A stretch of DNA of 64,000 nt from Streptomyces marianii (GCF_005795905.1 NZ_VAWE01000001.1:1860001-1924000), one strand, 5' to 3'; counted from the first letter of the stretch, positions 33,651-42,098 are shown. Numbers and translations: made by a program. The notes: generated from the sequence alone by a model not told the origin.

Positions 33651-35143
33651 GTCGCATGCTGGGTGTTGTCGAGATGTCCGCCGGTGTGCTCCGCCGCACC
33701 GACCCCAGCACCCCGCACGATGAGTCGGGCGTCAGCGCGGAGGCCACCGCCCACTCGTTCATCCTGCGTCGGACCGCACCGCAGGGCCGGCCAGTCTACT
33801 TCCGGGTCGGGCGCGGTCGGCTGGAGTGGGGCGAGGCCCTGGAGTCCTTCCTCGAGCCGGGCGGCCGGGTGGAGCTGGAGTCCGGCGCGCTGCTGGCCCT
33901 GGTGCACGGGCAAGCGGCCCCTCCCGACTCCAGCCCACTCGCCGGTGTGCGCCGACTCACGTACGGCACCCAGGTGCAGGTGGACGCCGACGGCGTCACT
34001 GTGTCAAACACCCCGCCCGAACTCCCCGCCCGGCCGCGCGATCTGCGGGTTGCCCTACGCGACGCACTGTCCCGCACCGGCCCGGACTACCTGATCGCCT
34101 ACAGCGGCGGGCTGGCCTCTGCCAGCCTCGCCGTGACCGCCGCCGAGGCGGGACACCGCGCGCAACCGTTGCACGCCGACTTCGGGCTGCCGGGGCGGAG
34201 CGCGCCTCCGGCGGCCCTGCCGGGGACGCCCCCGCGTTCCGTGCACGTGGACCCCTACGAGCTGGCCGACCATCACATCATATCCGGCAGTGAACTCCTG
34301 CCGCCGATGCCCGACTTCGTCATACCGCGACGCCTGCACGCCATCCTCGTCGGTGACTCCGGGCTGCCACTTGTCTCGGGTGCGCTGCTGGCGTCCCTGG
34401 TCTCGGTCAAGCTGCCCGACGTGCCGCGCGGACCGCGATCATGGCGGCTGCTGACCTGCGAGCCGTTCCACATCTCCGGCACGATGGGCAGCCTCTCCGA
34501 AGCGGCCGAACTCCTCGACAACCGCGTCGTCTACGCCCCCGGCCGCCGTCCGGCAGGCGACAGCGCTACGGACTCCCAGCAGCTCGGAGCCCCGCCGCCG
34601 CCCTCGCCGACCGGCGGCAGCAAACTCGGCTGGCTCACGGAAGACGGCAAGCAGGCATACGAGACGGCGCACCGCGGTTCGATGGCGGTCTGGCAGGACC
34701 GCCTCGATGCCCAGGAGCGGGTTGTCGGACGGCTGATGGGCGGCCTGGAGGAGCAGGGCACCGAGTGCTCGGAGCTGCCCGCCGCGGACCCTAGAGTCCT
34801 GGCGGCCGCCGCCGCACTGCCGCCCCACGTTCTCGGCCGCATCCGCCGCGGGGGCTTCCAGAACCATCTCCCGCTGCACCGGATCGTCTCCGCTGCTGGC
34901 GTCACCAGTGTGTCCTGCTCGACGCCGGGCCACTGGCTGCGGCTGTGTGCCGCGAGCTATCTGTACAGGGAACGCACCAAGCTCGCAGCCGAGCTGACCC
35001 GGGAATGCGCACTCGGTGACCTCGGCCTTGTTGAACCGGGCGCCGTGGCCGCCGACTTCAACGACGGCAGGGCCCTGTCCGCCAAGGCGCTGCCTCTGCT
35101 CCGGCTCGTGTGGCTGGACCGCTGGCTCAGGGAGCGCTCATGA
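33647..35143 (+). CDS. Asparagine-synthetase-like cyclase (lasso C-type), altered ATP loop
   Basis: The 498-residue protein matches lasso-peptide macrolactam synthetases in size and plan. It has an N-terminal glutaminase-like domain without catalytic Cys (about 1-130; ...GALLALVHGQ...) and a C-terminal synthetase domain from about 140. The pyrophosphate loop reads S153-GGLASAS instead of SGGLDSS, so the usual metal-binding aspartate is Ala157. The later GGDE-type loop is also diverged (AILVGDSGLPLVSG). It could still adenylate a carboxylate with altered chemistry, or it may be a binding partner. ATG 33647 follows GGAGGAGGG. It is coupled to the neighbours by 4-nt overlaps on both sides. Confidence 0.75.
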   Translation: MSRMLGVVEMSAGVLRRTDPSTPHDESGVSAEATAHSFILRRTAPQGRPVYFRVGRGRLEWGEALESFLEPGGRVELESGALLALVHGQAAPPDSSPLAGVRRLTYGTQVQVDADGVTVSNTPPELPARPRDLRVALRDALSRTGPDYLIAYSGGLASASLAVTAAEAGHRAQPLHADFGLPGRSAPPAALPGTPPRSVHVDPYELADHHIISGSELLPPMPDFVIPRRLHAILVGDSGLPLVSGALLASLVSVKLPDVPRGPRSWRLLTCEPFHISGTMGSLSEAAELLDNRVVYAPGRRPAGDSATDSQQLGAPPPPSPTGGSKLGWLTEDGKQAYETAHRGSMAVWQDRLDAQERVVGRLMGGLEEQGTECSELPAADPRVLAAAAALPPHVLGRIRRGGFQNHLPLHRIVSAAGVTSVSCSTPGHWLRLCAASYLYRERTKLAAELTRECALGDLGLVEPGAVAADFNDGRALSAKALPLLRLVWLDRWLRERS

Positions 35144-35397
35144 CGACCACCACTCCGCCCCCGGCCGGCACGGCGCTCCGGCTCGGCCCCGGTGTCACCC
35201 TGACCCAGCTGCCGTTCGGCGGTGTCGTCCTGGCAAATGGGCGCACCCTCGCGGTCACCGAGATCGGCCCGCCTGTCGCCGTGGTCGTGGACCGCATCCT
35301 CGGAGTCGGTATGCCACCGGAGGAGGCCGGGCCCTGGGCAGTCCGCTTCGCCGCTCATCTCCTTGAGGCCGGCTGGCTCGTGATCGATCGGAGTTGA
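35140..35397 (+). CDS. PqqD-like RiPP recognition element protein (lasso B1 type)
   Basis: The 85-residue protein has the PqqD/RRE winged-helix signature: a three-strand start (LRLGPGVTLTQLPFGGVVLANGRTLAVTEIG) and helices ending in RFAAHLLEAGWLVI. Stand-alone B1 proteins of lasso systems bind the YxxP part of the leader and hand it to the peptidase and cyclase. ATG 35140 overlaps the cyclase stop (ATGA) and is preferred to the earlier in-frame ATG at 35110. Its presence is the best evidence that the small cysteine-rich protein is a leader-guided RiPP precursor and not an ordinary secreted peptide. Confidence 0.75.
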   Translation: MTTTTPPPAGTALRLGPGVTLTQLPFGGVVLANGRTLAVTEIGPPVAVVVDRILGVGMPPEEAGPWAVRFAAHLLEAGWLVIDRS

Positions 35398-35404
35398 CTG
35401 ACCG

Positions 35405-36202
35405 ATGTCTCTATCCGCGCTGAACGACATGGCGCTCCCGGCGGTGGCGGGGCCGCTCGTCATCGCAGGCGCCGCCAAACTCATGGCTGATTCGGGACAG
35501 TTGGCCTGGCCCATACGCTCGGGCCCCCTCGCGTTGCCCTGGGGTCCCCGTCTCGTGGGCACGGCCGAACTGCTGGCCGCGGTGGGCATCGTGTTCCTTC
35601 CCGGCCGGTGGGCGGCCGCCTCGGCACTGCTCGCTTATGCCGCCCTCACCGCGGTGGCGGCTCGCACCAAGGGACAGAAGTGCGCCTGCTTTGGCCTCGC
35701 CCGGCTGGCCGCCATCGGCAAGACGCACATTGGCACGAACGCCGCCGGCGCACTGCTCGCCGCGGTGGCCCTCGCACTTCCGCCGGGAGACGGCGGGATC
35801 GTCACCCGAGCAGTGGCCGCGGCGGTCGGCACCGCCGTGATGCTCGGCGTCCTGCTGGCCATCGACCGGCGGCTGCGGACCGCCCAGGAGGCCACCCTTC
35901 CCTGCACCGAGCAGGTCAGCGCGGTACGGATGTACGTCGCGGACGACTGCCCCTCGTGCCGCTCCCTCAAGCACCTGCTCTCCGCCGCCGAACCGGAGCG
36001 ACTCGCCCTGGTCACCACCGTCACGGTGGCCAAGGAGGCCGAACTCCCGGGCGTGCTCCACGGCCTGGGCGTGCCGTGCGCCATCGGCCTCGACCGCACC
36101 GGCATGCCCGTGTGCTCTCCGGTGTCCGGGATCGGCGCGGTCAAGGCACTGGTGGACGCCATCACCCTCACGCACCTTCCGGCGGACACTCATGGCCGAT
36201 GA
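35405..36202 (+). CDS. MauE/DoxX-type membrane protein fused to a thioredoxin-like domain
   Basis: The 265-residue protein has about four to five membrane segments within residues 1-160, with a KGQKCACFG loop typical of MauE-type redox proteins. A C-terminal soluble domain follows, carrying a C182-P-S-C185 active site (MYVADDCPSCRSLKHLL) and the cis-proline-like segment GVPCAIGLDRTGMPV. MauE-like proteins support disulfide formation in exported proteins. Here the natural client is the six-cysteine precursor. It is 7 nt after the RRE gene and overlaps the next gene by 11 nt. Whether it oxidises or isomerises, and on which side of the membrane, cannot be read from sequence. Confidence 0.78.
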   Translation: MSLSALNDMALPAVAGPLVIAGAAKLMADSGQLAWPIRSGPLALPWGPRLVGTAELLAAVGIVFLPGRWAAASALLAYAALTAVAARTKGQKCACFGLARLAAIGKTHIGTNAAGALLAAVALALPPGDGGIVTRAVAAAVGTAVMLGVLLAIDRRLRTAQEATLPCTEQVSAVRMYVADDCPSCRSLKHLLSAAEPERLALVTTVTVAKEAELPGVLHGLGVPCAIGLDRTGMPVCSPVSGIGAVKALVDAITLTHLPADTHGR

Positions 36203-37778
36203 ATTCGACCGTACGCGCCAATACCGACGCCACGCCCCCGACGGCCGGGCCTCGCTCCTCGTCACCAGTGCCGTCCACCCGTCGGCCGACGAGCGCAATC
36301 CGGCCGCCGTGCAGTGGCGCGGGCTTACGGCCGACCCCGCGCTGGCCGGCCTCGTCCCCGGCCGGGCCCGGCCGCAGTACGCCGAAGTCCACACCGAGGC
36401 GCGCTCCGCGGACGGCTGGCGGCTGCCCGTACCGCATCTGCTGCCGGTCGCACCGGCCTGGCACCCATGGCTCCCGCTGCTGGCGGGACTGGCGGTGGAC
36501 GCGCGGAAGCGCACCGCATACCTCTGGACGGCCGACTACTCGTCGCGCTCGGTGCGTACGTACGAGCACGTGCCCGCAGCCACCGGCCTCACCGCGCTGG
36601 GGCCGCCCGGGTGCGCTCCGGTCGTCTGGCTGGACGACGGCAGGATCGCGCTGCTGACCAAGGGCGCTGAGCCCGAGCCGTCACTGCAGGACGCGGCGCG
36701 GGAGTGGCGGCCGGTCAGCCTCGAGGCAATCGGCCCGAACTTCATCACCTTCGAGCCGGGCGAGGACGTACTGCTGCGCCTCGCAGGCGCGACGGTCACG
36801 GTCCTCGATCCCGCCGACGGTGTGGCGAGCCCCCTCACCTCCCCCCTCCTGATACGGCAGTTGAGTACCGCCGCACACGACGGGCTGCTGCTCGACCATG
36901 TGCACCCCGCGCACGGAGCCCCTGACGAGCACGGTCTGTGCTGGTCCCGGTCCCATGTCTCTCCCGCTGCGCCGGGACGCCTGCGCCCCGCACCGGCCGC
37001 CGCGACCGCCCCGGTTGAGCGGGCCACTCCCCAAGGGCCGGTCACCGCCTACGCCGATCAGGGAGGCGAGGAGCAGGCATCCGCTCCGCCGCTCCGGCAC
37101 GCCCTCGACACCGGATTCGGCCAGGCCCAGCTCACCGTCCTGCCGGAGGGCGACGGCACCTGGCTGCTGTGGATCCGCGCGTTGAGACAGGGCGAGGGGC
37201 CGTCACCCGGAACGCCCACCTTCCTCACCGGTGCCGGCCATAGCGGAGCGGTTCTCGACCTTCCCCTGTACTGGCCCGGCGACGCGGACCCGAAGCTGAT
37301 CCACGACCAGATCACCACCGCGGTGGAAGGCGCCCTGGCGCTGCTCGGCGACATGCGGCCGGGCCGTGTGGTGGTGGGCGGTCACAGCTTCGGGGCGACT
37401 CTCGCCCTGTACTCCCTTGCATATCTGGAGGGGCTGGCGGGCGCGATGGCCCACAGCGGCTGCTACAACCGCACCCTGACGCCCACAGGATTCCACTACG
37501 AGCGGCGCACTCTGTGGGCGGCTCCGGAGATGTACCGGGCCTTCAGCGCACTGCAGTTCGCCAATCGGCTCGACCGGCCGGTGCTCCTCGTCCACGGCAC
37601 CGAGGACGCGAATGCGGCCACGCCGAGCGATCAGGCCGTGGAGCTGTACCGGGCGGTCGTCGCGACCGGTGGACATGCCCGTCTTGTCTTGATTCCCGGT
37701 GAGGGGCACACCTTCCATTCCAGGGAAGCGCTGCGTGCGGTTGCCAAGGAACACCACGACTGGCTGGAGCGCTGCTGA
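36192..37778 (+). CDS. Prolyl-oligopeptidase-type (S9) serine peptidase
   Basis: The 528-residue protein has a propeller-like N-terminal part (about 40-300; LAVDARKRTAYLWTADYSS, VTVLDPADGVA). A C-terminal alpha/beta-hydrolase follows with Ser399 in VVGGHSFGATLAL, Asp472 in HGTEDANAA and His506 in IPGEGHTFHS. There is no signal peptide, so it acts in the cytoplasm. S9 enzymes in proteobacterial lasso clusters are isopeptidases. Here the B2 protein lacks its catalytic residues, so this peptidase may supply leader cleavage instead. It starts inside the 3' end of the MauE gene and is followed directly by the exporter gene. Confidence 0.8.
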   Translation: MADEFDRTRQYRRHAPDGRASLLVTSAVHPSADERNPAAVQWRGLTADPALAGLVPGRARPQYAEVHTEARSADGWRLPVPHLLPVAPAWHPWLPLLAGLAVDARKRTAYLWTADYSSRSVRTYEHVPAATGLTALGPPGCAPVVWLDDGRIALLTKGAEPEPSLQDAAREWRPVSLEAIGPNFITFEPGEDVLLRLAGATVTVLDPADGVASPLTSPLLIRQLSTAAHDGLLLDHVHPAHGAPDEHGLCWSRSHVSPAAPGRLRPAPAAATAPVERATPQGPVTAYADQGGEEQASAPPLRHALDTGFGQAQLTVLPEGDGTWLLWIRALRQGEGPSPGTPTFLTGAGHSGAVLDLPLYWPGDADPKLIHDQITTAVEGALALLGDMRPGRVVVGGHSFGATLALYSLAYLEGLAGAMAHSGCYNRTLTPTGFHYERRTLWAAPEMYRAFSALQFANRLDRPVLLVHGTEDANAATPSDQAVELYRAVVATGGHARLVLIPGEGHTFHSREALRAVAKEHHDWLERC

Positions 37779-39659
37779 ATGCCCGCCGCATCGCCCGACA
37801 GCCGGCGAAGGGGCACCACCGCCTCGTTGCGGAGTCTGACGGAAAACGCCAGATTCGCAGCCCAGTTGGCCTGGCGCGCCGACCGTCGCAGTCTGCTCCA
37901 GGTCCTGATGGCGCAGCTCGTCTCCGCGCTGGGTCTGCTCGTGGTCCTGCTCCTGGTGCGTCACGCCATCGGGGGCGCCCTGCCCGCGGTCGGAGGCGGC
38001 CCCGCCTCCGGGCCGCAGCAACGTTGGCTGATACCTCTGCTGGCCGGGATGGTTGCCCTGGGGACCGGAGCGGGCGTCCTACGGGTGATCGCCGCGGCCA
38101 GGCAGCGGATCCTCGCGGTCAAGGTGGACCAGTACGCCGTGGCGCAAGTGCTGCGGGCCGCGAACCGTGCCGAACTCGCGGAGTTCGAGGACCCCGTGTT
38201 CCACGACCGGCTGCAGCGCGCAGTGTTCGCCTCCCGCTCGCAGCCCACGATGGTGGTCACAGCCCTGATCGGCGCCCTGCAGGCGGTGCTGACTGTGGGC
38301 GCGGTGGGTGCGGTGTTCGCGCTGACCGTCTGGTGGCTGTTCCCGCTGGCCTTGCTCTCCACTCTGCCCACGCTGCAGGCGTCCCGCAAGGAGCGCAGCG
38401 CGGGTTACGACCTGCACCACTCGCTTTCCGAGAACAGACGCGCCCGGCAGTATCTGGAACGCCTGCTCACCGGCCGTGACGAGGCCAAGGAGATCCGCTC
38501 ACTGGGCCTGGGAAGCACTCTGCGGAACCGCTGGAGCCAACAGTTCCGGCAGGAGATCGAACAGGTCGAGGACATGCACCGGGCACATGTGCGGCGCAAG
38601 ATCACCGCACGGCTCAGCGGCGACCTCATGACGGCTTCGGTGATCGCCGCCATGTGGTGGCTGGTCTCCGTCGAGGCGATCGGACTGCCCACGGCGATCA
38701 CGGCACTCGTCGGCCTGTGGCAGATCTCGCTGCGGATGCAAATGATCGGCGCCTTGCTGAACGGACTGGGCGAGTCGGTTCTCTACCTCCAGGACCTGAG
38801 GAGCTTCGGCATGGCGCCCGACGGCGCCGATGCACCGCAGCGCCCTGCCGAGCAGGGGGCCTTCGTGGCGCTGCAGGCTGATTCGGTCGGCTTCAGCTAC
38901 CCCGGCTCCGCCGCGCCGGCCCTGAAGGGCGTCGACGTGACTCTGCGGGCGGGCGAGATCGTCGCGCTGGTCGGGGTCAACGGTTCGGGCAAGACCACGC
39001 TCGCCAAGATCCTTGCCGGCCTCTACCGGCCGTCGCACGGACGGCTGGAGTTCAACGGGCAGCCCGACCCCGATCCGGAGCAGTTGCGCAGGACGAGTGC
39101 CGTGGTGTTCCAGGATTTCGTCCGCTACAAGCTGCCGGCGGTGGACAACATCACTTACGGCAGGCCGGAGGCACAACCGGACCGGGAGCGCGCCGCCCTG
39201 GCCGCCGAACACGCCGGCGCGCATGCGTTCCTCACCCGGCTGCCGGATGGCTACGACACCGTGCTGAGCAAGGAGTTCAGCGAGGGCTCGGATCTCTCCC
39301 TGGGGCAGTGGCAGCGTCTCGCACTGGCGCGCGCCTTCTACCGGGACTCCGATTTCGTGGTGCTGGACGAGCCCACCGCTTCGCTCGATCCGCAGGCGGA
39401 GGCCGACCTCTTCGGCCACATACGGGAACTCTTCGCGGGTCGCACCGTTCTCCTGATCACGCACCGTTTCGCCAATGTGCGCGAGGCCGACCGCATCTAC
39501 GTGCTCGACGCGGGACGCATCGTCGAGCAGGGCGACCACGACTGCCTGCTCGCGGCCGATGGCATGTACGCCCGCCTCTATCGGCTGCAGGCCGAGGCCT
39601 ATCAGGACGCGTACGTGCCCGGCCAGGCAGCGGGGGCAGCCGTGGCCCAGAAGCTCTGA
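37779..39659 (+). CDS. ABC exporter, fused membrane and ATPase domains
   Basis: The 626-residue half-transporter has an N-terminal six-span export domain (about 20-320) and a C-terminal ATPase with Walker A GVNGSGKTTLAKIL, Q-loop VVFQDF, signature LSLGQWQRLALARAF, Walker B FVVLDEPTASLDP and H-loop LITHRFANV. No C39 peptidase domain is fused to it, so it exports an already processed product. It has the size and organisation of D-type transporters of lasso clusters. Its ATG directly follows the peptidase stop codon, and it is the last gene of the main operon. Confidence 0.88.
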   Translation: MPAASPDSRRRGTTASLRSLTENARFAAQLAWRADRRSLLQVLMAQLVSALGLLVVLLLVRHAIGGALPAVGGGPASGPQQRWLIPLLAGMVALGTGAGVLRVIAAARQRILAVKVDQYAVAQVLRAANRAELAEFEDPVFHDRLQRAVFASRSQPTMVVTALIGALQAVLTVGAVGAVFALTVWWLFPLALLSTLPTLQASRKERSAGYDLHHSLSENRRARQYLERLLTGRDEAKEIRSLGLGSTLRNRWSQQFRQEIEQVEDMHRAHVRRKITARLSGDLMTASVIAAMWWLVSVEAIGLPTAITALVGLWQISLRMQMIGALLNGLGESVLYLQDLRSFGMAPDGADAPQRPAEQGAFVALQADSVGFSYPGSAAPALKGVDVTLRAGEIVALVGVNGSGKTTLAKILAGLYRPSHGRLEFNGQPDPDPEQLRRTSAVVFQDFVRYKLPAVDNITYGRPEAQPDRERAALAAEHAGAHAFLTRLPDGYDTVLSKEFSEGSDLSLGQWQRLALARAFYRDSDFVVLDEPTASLDPQAEADLFGHIRELFAGRTVLLITHRFANVREADRIYVLDAGRIVEQGDHDCLLAADGMYARLYRLQAEAYQDAYVPGQAAGAAVAQKL

Positions 39660-39742
39660 TCGCTCCTGCGCTCGCCTCCCTCGCGCTTTGGCTCCGTATG
39701 GCCAACTTCCCCTTCAAGTAGCGAGTTCCTGCCTTTGGCCTC

Positions 39743-39796
39743 TTGACGTCGGCCGCTGGCGCATCCCATAGTTATTCCACTAATCCCTTAGTGGAA
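39743..39796 (+). promoter_or_regulatory. Promoter and operator of the GntR-ABC unit
   Basis: TTGACG (39743-39748) and CATAGT (39767-39772), 18 nt apart, form a plausible main-sigma promoter. Directly downstream lies the 9-bp inverted repeat TTCCACTAA-TCCC-TTAGTGGAA (39775-39796), on the expected transcription start and 10 nt before the GntR start codon. The layout predicts autorepression by the YtrA-type regulator. Confidence 0.7.
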
Positions 39797-39805
39797 GGGT
39801 GTGGA

Positions 39806-40210
39806 GTGATCGAGTTCCGGATCGATCGCCGCTCGGGCGTGGCGACCTACCTGCAGATCGTGCAGCAGGTGAAGCACGCACTGCGGCTCGGTCTGCTGGA
39901 ACTGGGAGACCGGCTGCCCACGGCCAAGGAGGTCGTCGCGGCCACGGCTATCAACCCGAACACGGTGCTCAGGGCGTATCAGGAGCTGGGGCGTGAAGGG
40001 CTGGTCGAGTCACGGCCGGGCCTGGGGACGTTCGTCAGCAAGTCCCTGGCCGGACCAGCCATTGCCCCGGACGCACCGCTGCGCACCGGTCTCGAGACAT
40101 GGATGACGACCGCGCGATCCGCCGGACTGGCGCGCGAAGACGTAGAAGCCCTGGTCAAGGACGCCATCGACAGGAGCTTCGCCAACGAGCGGAGGAGTGA
40201 CATCAATTGA
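39806..40210 (+). CDS. GntR-family regulator, YtrA subfamily
   Basis: The 134-residue protein has a GntR winged helix (ATYLQIVQQVKHALRLGLLELGDRLPTAKEV...NPNTVLRAYQELGREGLVESRPGLGTFV) and only a short C-terminal tail, the hallmark of the YtrA group. These repressors nearly always control linked ABC transporters that respond to cell-envelope antibiotics. GTG 39806 (VIEFRIDRR) is chosen; it is 9 nt past the inverted repeat. The next gene begins in the TTGA overlap of its stop, so regulator and transporter are cotranscribed. It probably senses the exported peptide or the damage it causes. Confidence 0.88.
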   Translation: MIEFRIDRRSGVATYLQIVQQVKHALRLGLLELGDRLPTAKEVVAATAINPNTVLRAYQELGREGLVESRPGLGTFVSKSLAGPAIAPDAPLRTGLETWMTTARSAGLAREDVEALVKDAIDRSFANERRSDIN

Positions 40211-41130
40211 GCAACACAGAAGACACCGAGGCGCTTTCGGCGGAAGGGCTCGGTAAACGCTACAAGCGGGGTTGGGCGCTCCAGGACTGCTCCTTCGGGC
40301 TGCCTCGCGGCCGGGTCTCCGCCCTGATCGGCCCCAACGGAGCGGGCAAGAGCACGCTGATGTCCCTGGCGACCGGGTTACTGGCGCCCACCTCCGGCAC
40401 GATCAGGGTCCTGGGCGATGTCTCCGGGCGCGGCGGCACCCATCCGCGCCTTGCTTTTCTAGCCCAGGACAAGCCGCTCTACCGGGGGTTCACCGTTGAG
40501 GAGATGCTCCGTGCGGGGCGGGCGCTCAACAAGCGGTGGGACCACGCCTACGCCCGGAGTCTGGTCGACGCGGCGGGAGTTCCGGCCGGGGCCCGGATCT
40601 CCACTCTCTCCGGCGGTCAGCGCACCCGGGTCGCCCTCGCCATGGCGCTGGGGCGCCGCCCGGAGATCATCGTCCTCGACGAGCCACTGGCCGACCTCGA
40701 CCCGCTCGCCCGGGAAGAGGTCATGCAAGCCCTCATGCAGGAGGTCGCGGAGACGGGCATGACAGTGCTGCTCTCCTCGCACGTACTCGCCGACCTCGAT
40801 GGCATCTGCGACCATCTGCTCCTGCTGGCCGGTGGCCGGGTCCAACTGGCGGGCGACGTGGAGGACCTGATCGCCTCGCACAGAGTGGTGATCGGCCCGC
40901 GCTCCGGCGGTGAGCAGTCCTTCTCCTCGGGGACCGTCGTCGAATCCCGATTGACTCAGCGCCAGACGACTGCAGTGGTGCGGGGCGCAAGCACGGTGCC
41001 ACCACAGGGCTGGGAGGCGCATGAACCAACTCTGGAGGAACTCGCCATGGCCTACCTACGTTCCTCCCGGCAGCCGTCCGCCCAGGACACGCGGCCCATG
41101 GGCCACGAGTCGGCGGAGGTGGCTGCCTGA
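40207..41130 (+). CDS. ABC transporter ATP-binding protein (immunity type)
   Basis: The 307-residue ATPase starts with TTG overlapping the GntR stop. It has Walker A GPNGAGKST, signature LSGGQRTRVALAMAL, Walker B IIVLDEPLADLDP and the H-loop LLSSHVL. The BcrA/YtrB-like size and the separate permease gene point to a drug or bacteriocin resistance exporter. Leu58 is encoded by TTA (40378-40380), the codon read only by the bldA tRNA, so production may be delayed until differentiation. It overlaps the permease gene by 1 nt. Confidence 0.88.
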   Translation: MSNTEDTEALSAEGLGKRYKRGWALQDCSFGLPRGRVSALIGPNGAGKSTLMSLATGLLAPTSGTIRVLGDVSGRGGTHPRLAFLAQDKPLYRGFTVEEMLRAGRALNKRWDHAYARSLVDAAGVPAGARISTLSGGQRTRVALAMALGRRPEIIVLDEPLADLDPLAREEVMQALMQEVAETGMTVLLSSHVLADLDGICDHLLLLAGGRVQLAGDVEDLIASHRVVIGPRSGGEQSFSSGTVVESRLTQRQTTAVVRGASTVPPQGWEAHEPTLEELAMAYLRSSRQPSAQDTRPMGHESAEVAA

Positions 41131-42098
41131 TGCTGTGGGTCGCCTGGCGCCAGCAGCGCTTCCAGCTGCTGATCAGCACGCTCCTTGTCTGCGCGGTGGG
41201 CGGAGTGATGCTCTACTACCGGTTCTCCGCGGACGCGTACATGCAGGATCACGGCATCGTCGGGTGCCTGCGGATCGACGAAGGCGCCTGCACCGCGAGC
41301 GCCATGAACGCGTTGAGTGACACCTACAAGACATACGTCTCGATCATTCCCCTGGTGCTGCTCTGTCTGCCCGTCCTCCTGGGCATGTTCGCCGGAGCGC
41401 CGCTCTTCGCCCGCGAGATCGAGCAGGGCACGCATGTCTTCGGACTGACTCAGTCGGTCGGCCGTGGCCGCTGGTGGGCGACGAAGTCGCTGGTGGCCGG
41501 TGGGCCGCTGGCCTTGCTCATGCTCGGACTCGGTCTGTTCGGCTTCTGGGCTCTGAAGCCTCTCAACCATGTGACGCGCGGTCCTGTGATGACCCCGGGC
41601 TTCGAGACCCAGGGACTGACACTCGCGGCCTACACGGTGCTCGCCTTCGCCATCGGAGTCGCCGCAGGTCTGCTGTTCCGCAACACCCTGGCCGCGATGG
41701 CGGTCGTCATCGGTCTCTACCTCGTCGTGCTCGTTGGTGTCGGCGCAGCCGCCCGTCCGCACTACCTCGCGGCCGAGCGCATCACGGGGACCGTGGCCGA
41801 GAGCACTGGGGAGAGCGAGCGGGGCGGGCAGAGCTGGATCCCCGACGACGCCTGGCGGGTCGGGTCCGCCTACTACGGCAAGGACGGTCGTAAGGTCTCC
41901 TTCAACCCCTCCGGCTGCGACGGCACGGAAACGATCCAGCGCTGCCTGACCAGGCAAGGCGTGGCCAAGCAGTCCGCCGACTATCACCCCGCCTCGCAAT
42001 TCTGGGGCCTGCAGGCGATCGAGGCCGGGGTCTTCCTCGCACTGTCGGCCGGTCTCCTCGGGCTCGGCGCGTGGACACTGCGCCGCCGGGTTCTGTGA
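41130..42098 (+). CDS. ABC transporter permease (ABC-2 type, immunity)
   Basis: The 322-residue membrane protein has about six hydrophobic segments (for example LLISTLLVCAVGGVMLYY, IIPLVLLCLPVLLGMFAGAPLF, TLAAYTVLAFAIGVAAGLLF). Between the last two lies an extracytoplasmic stretch of about 90 residues containing paired cysteines (SGCDGTETIQRCL). It is the membrane partner of the upstream ATPase. Its position at the end of the peptide cluster suggests self-protection or peptide removal. Confidence 0.83.
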   Translation: MLWVAWRQQRFQLLISTLLVCAVGGVMLYYRFSADAYMQDHGIVGCLRIDEGACTASAMNALSDTYKTYVSIIPLVLLCLPVLLGMFAGAPLFAREIEQGTHVFGLTQSVGRGRWWATKSLVAGGPLALLMLGLGLFGFWALKPLNHVTRGPVMTPGFETQGLTLAAYTVLAFAIGVAAGLLFRNTLAAMAVVIGLYLVVLVGVGAAARPHYLAAERITGTVAESTGESERGGQSWIPDDAWRVGSAYYGKDGRKVSFNPSGCDGTETIQRCLTRQGVAKQSADYHPASQFWGLQAIEAGVFLALSAGLLGLGAWTLRRRVL

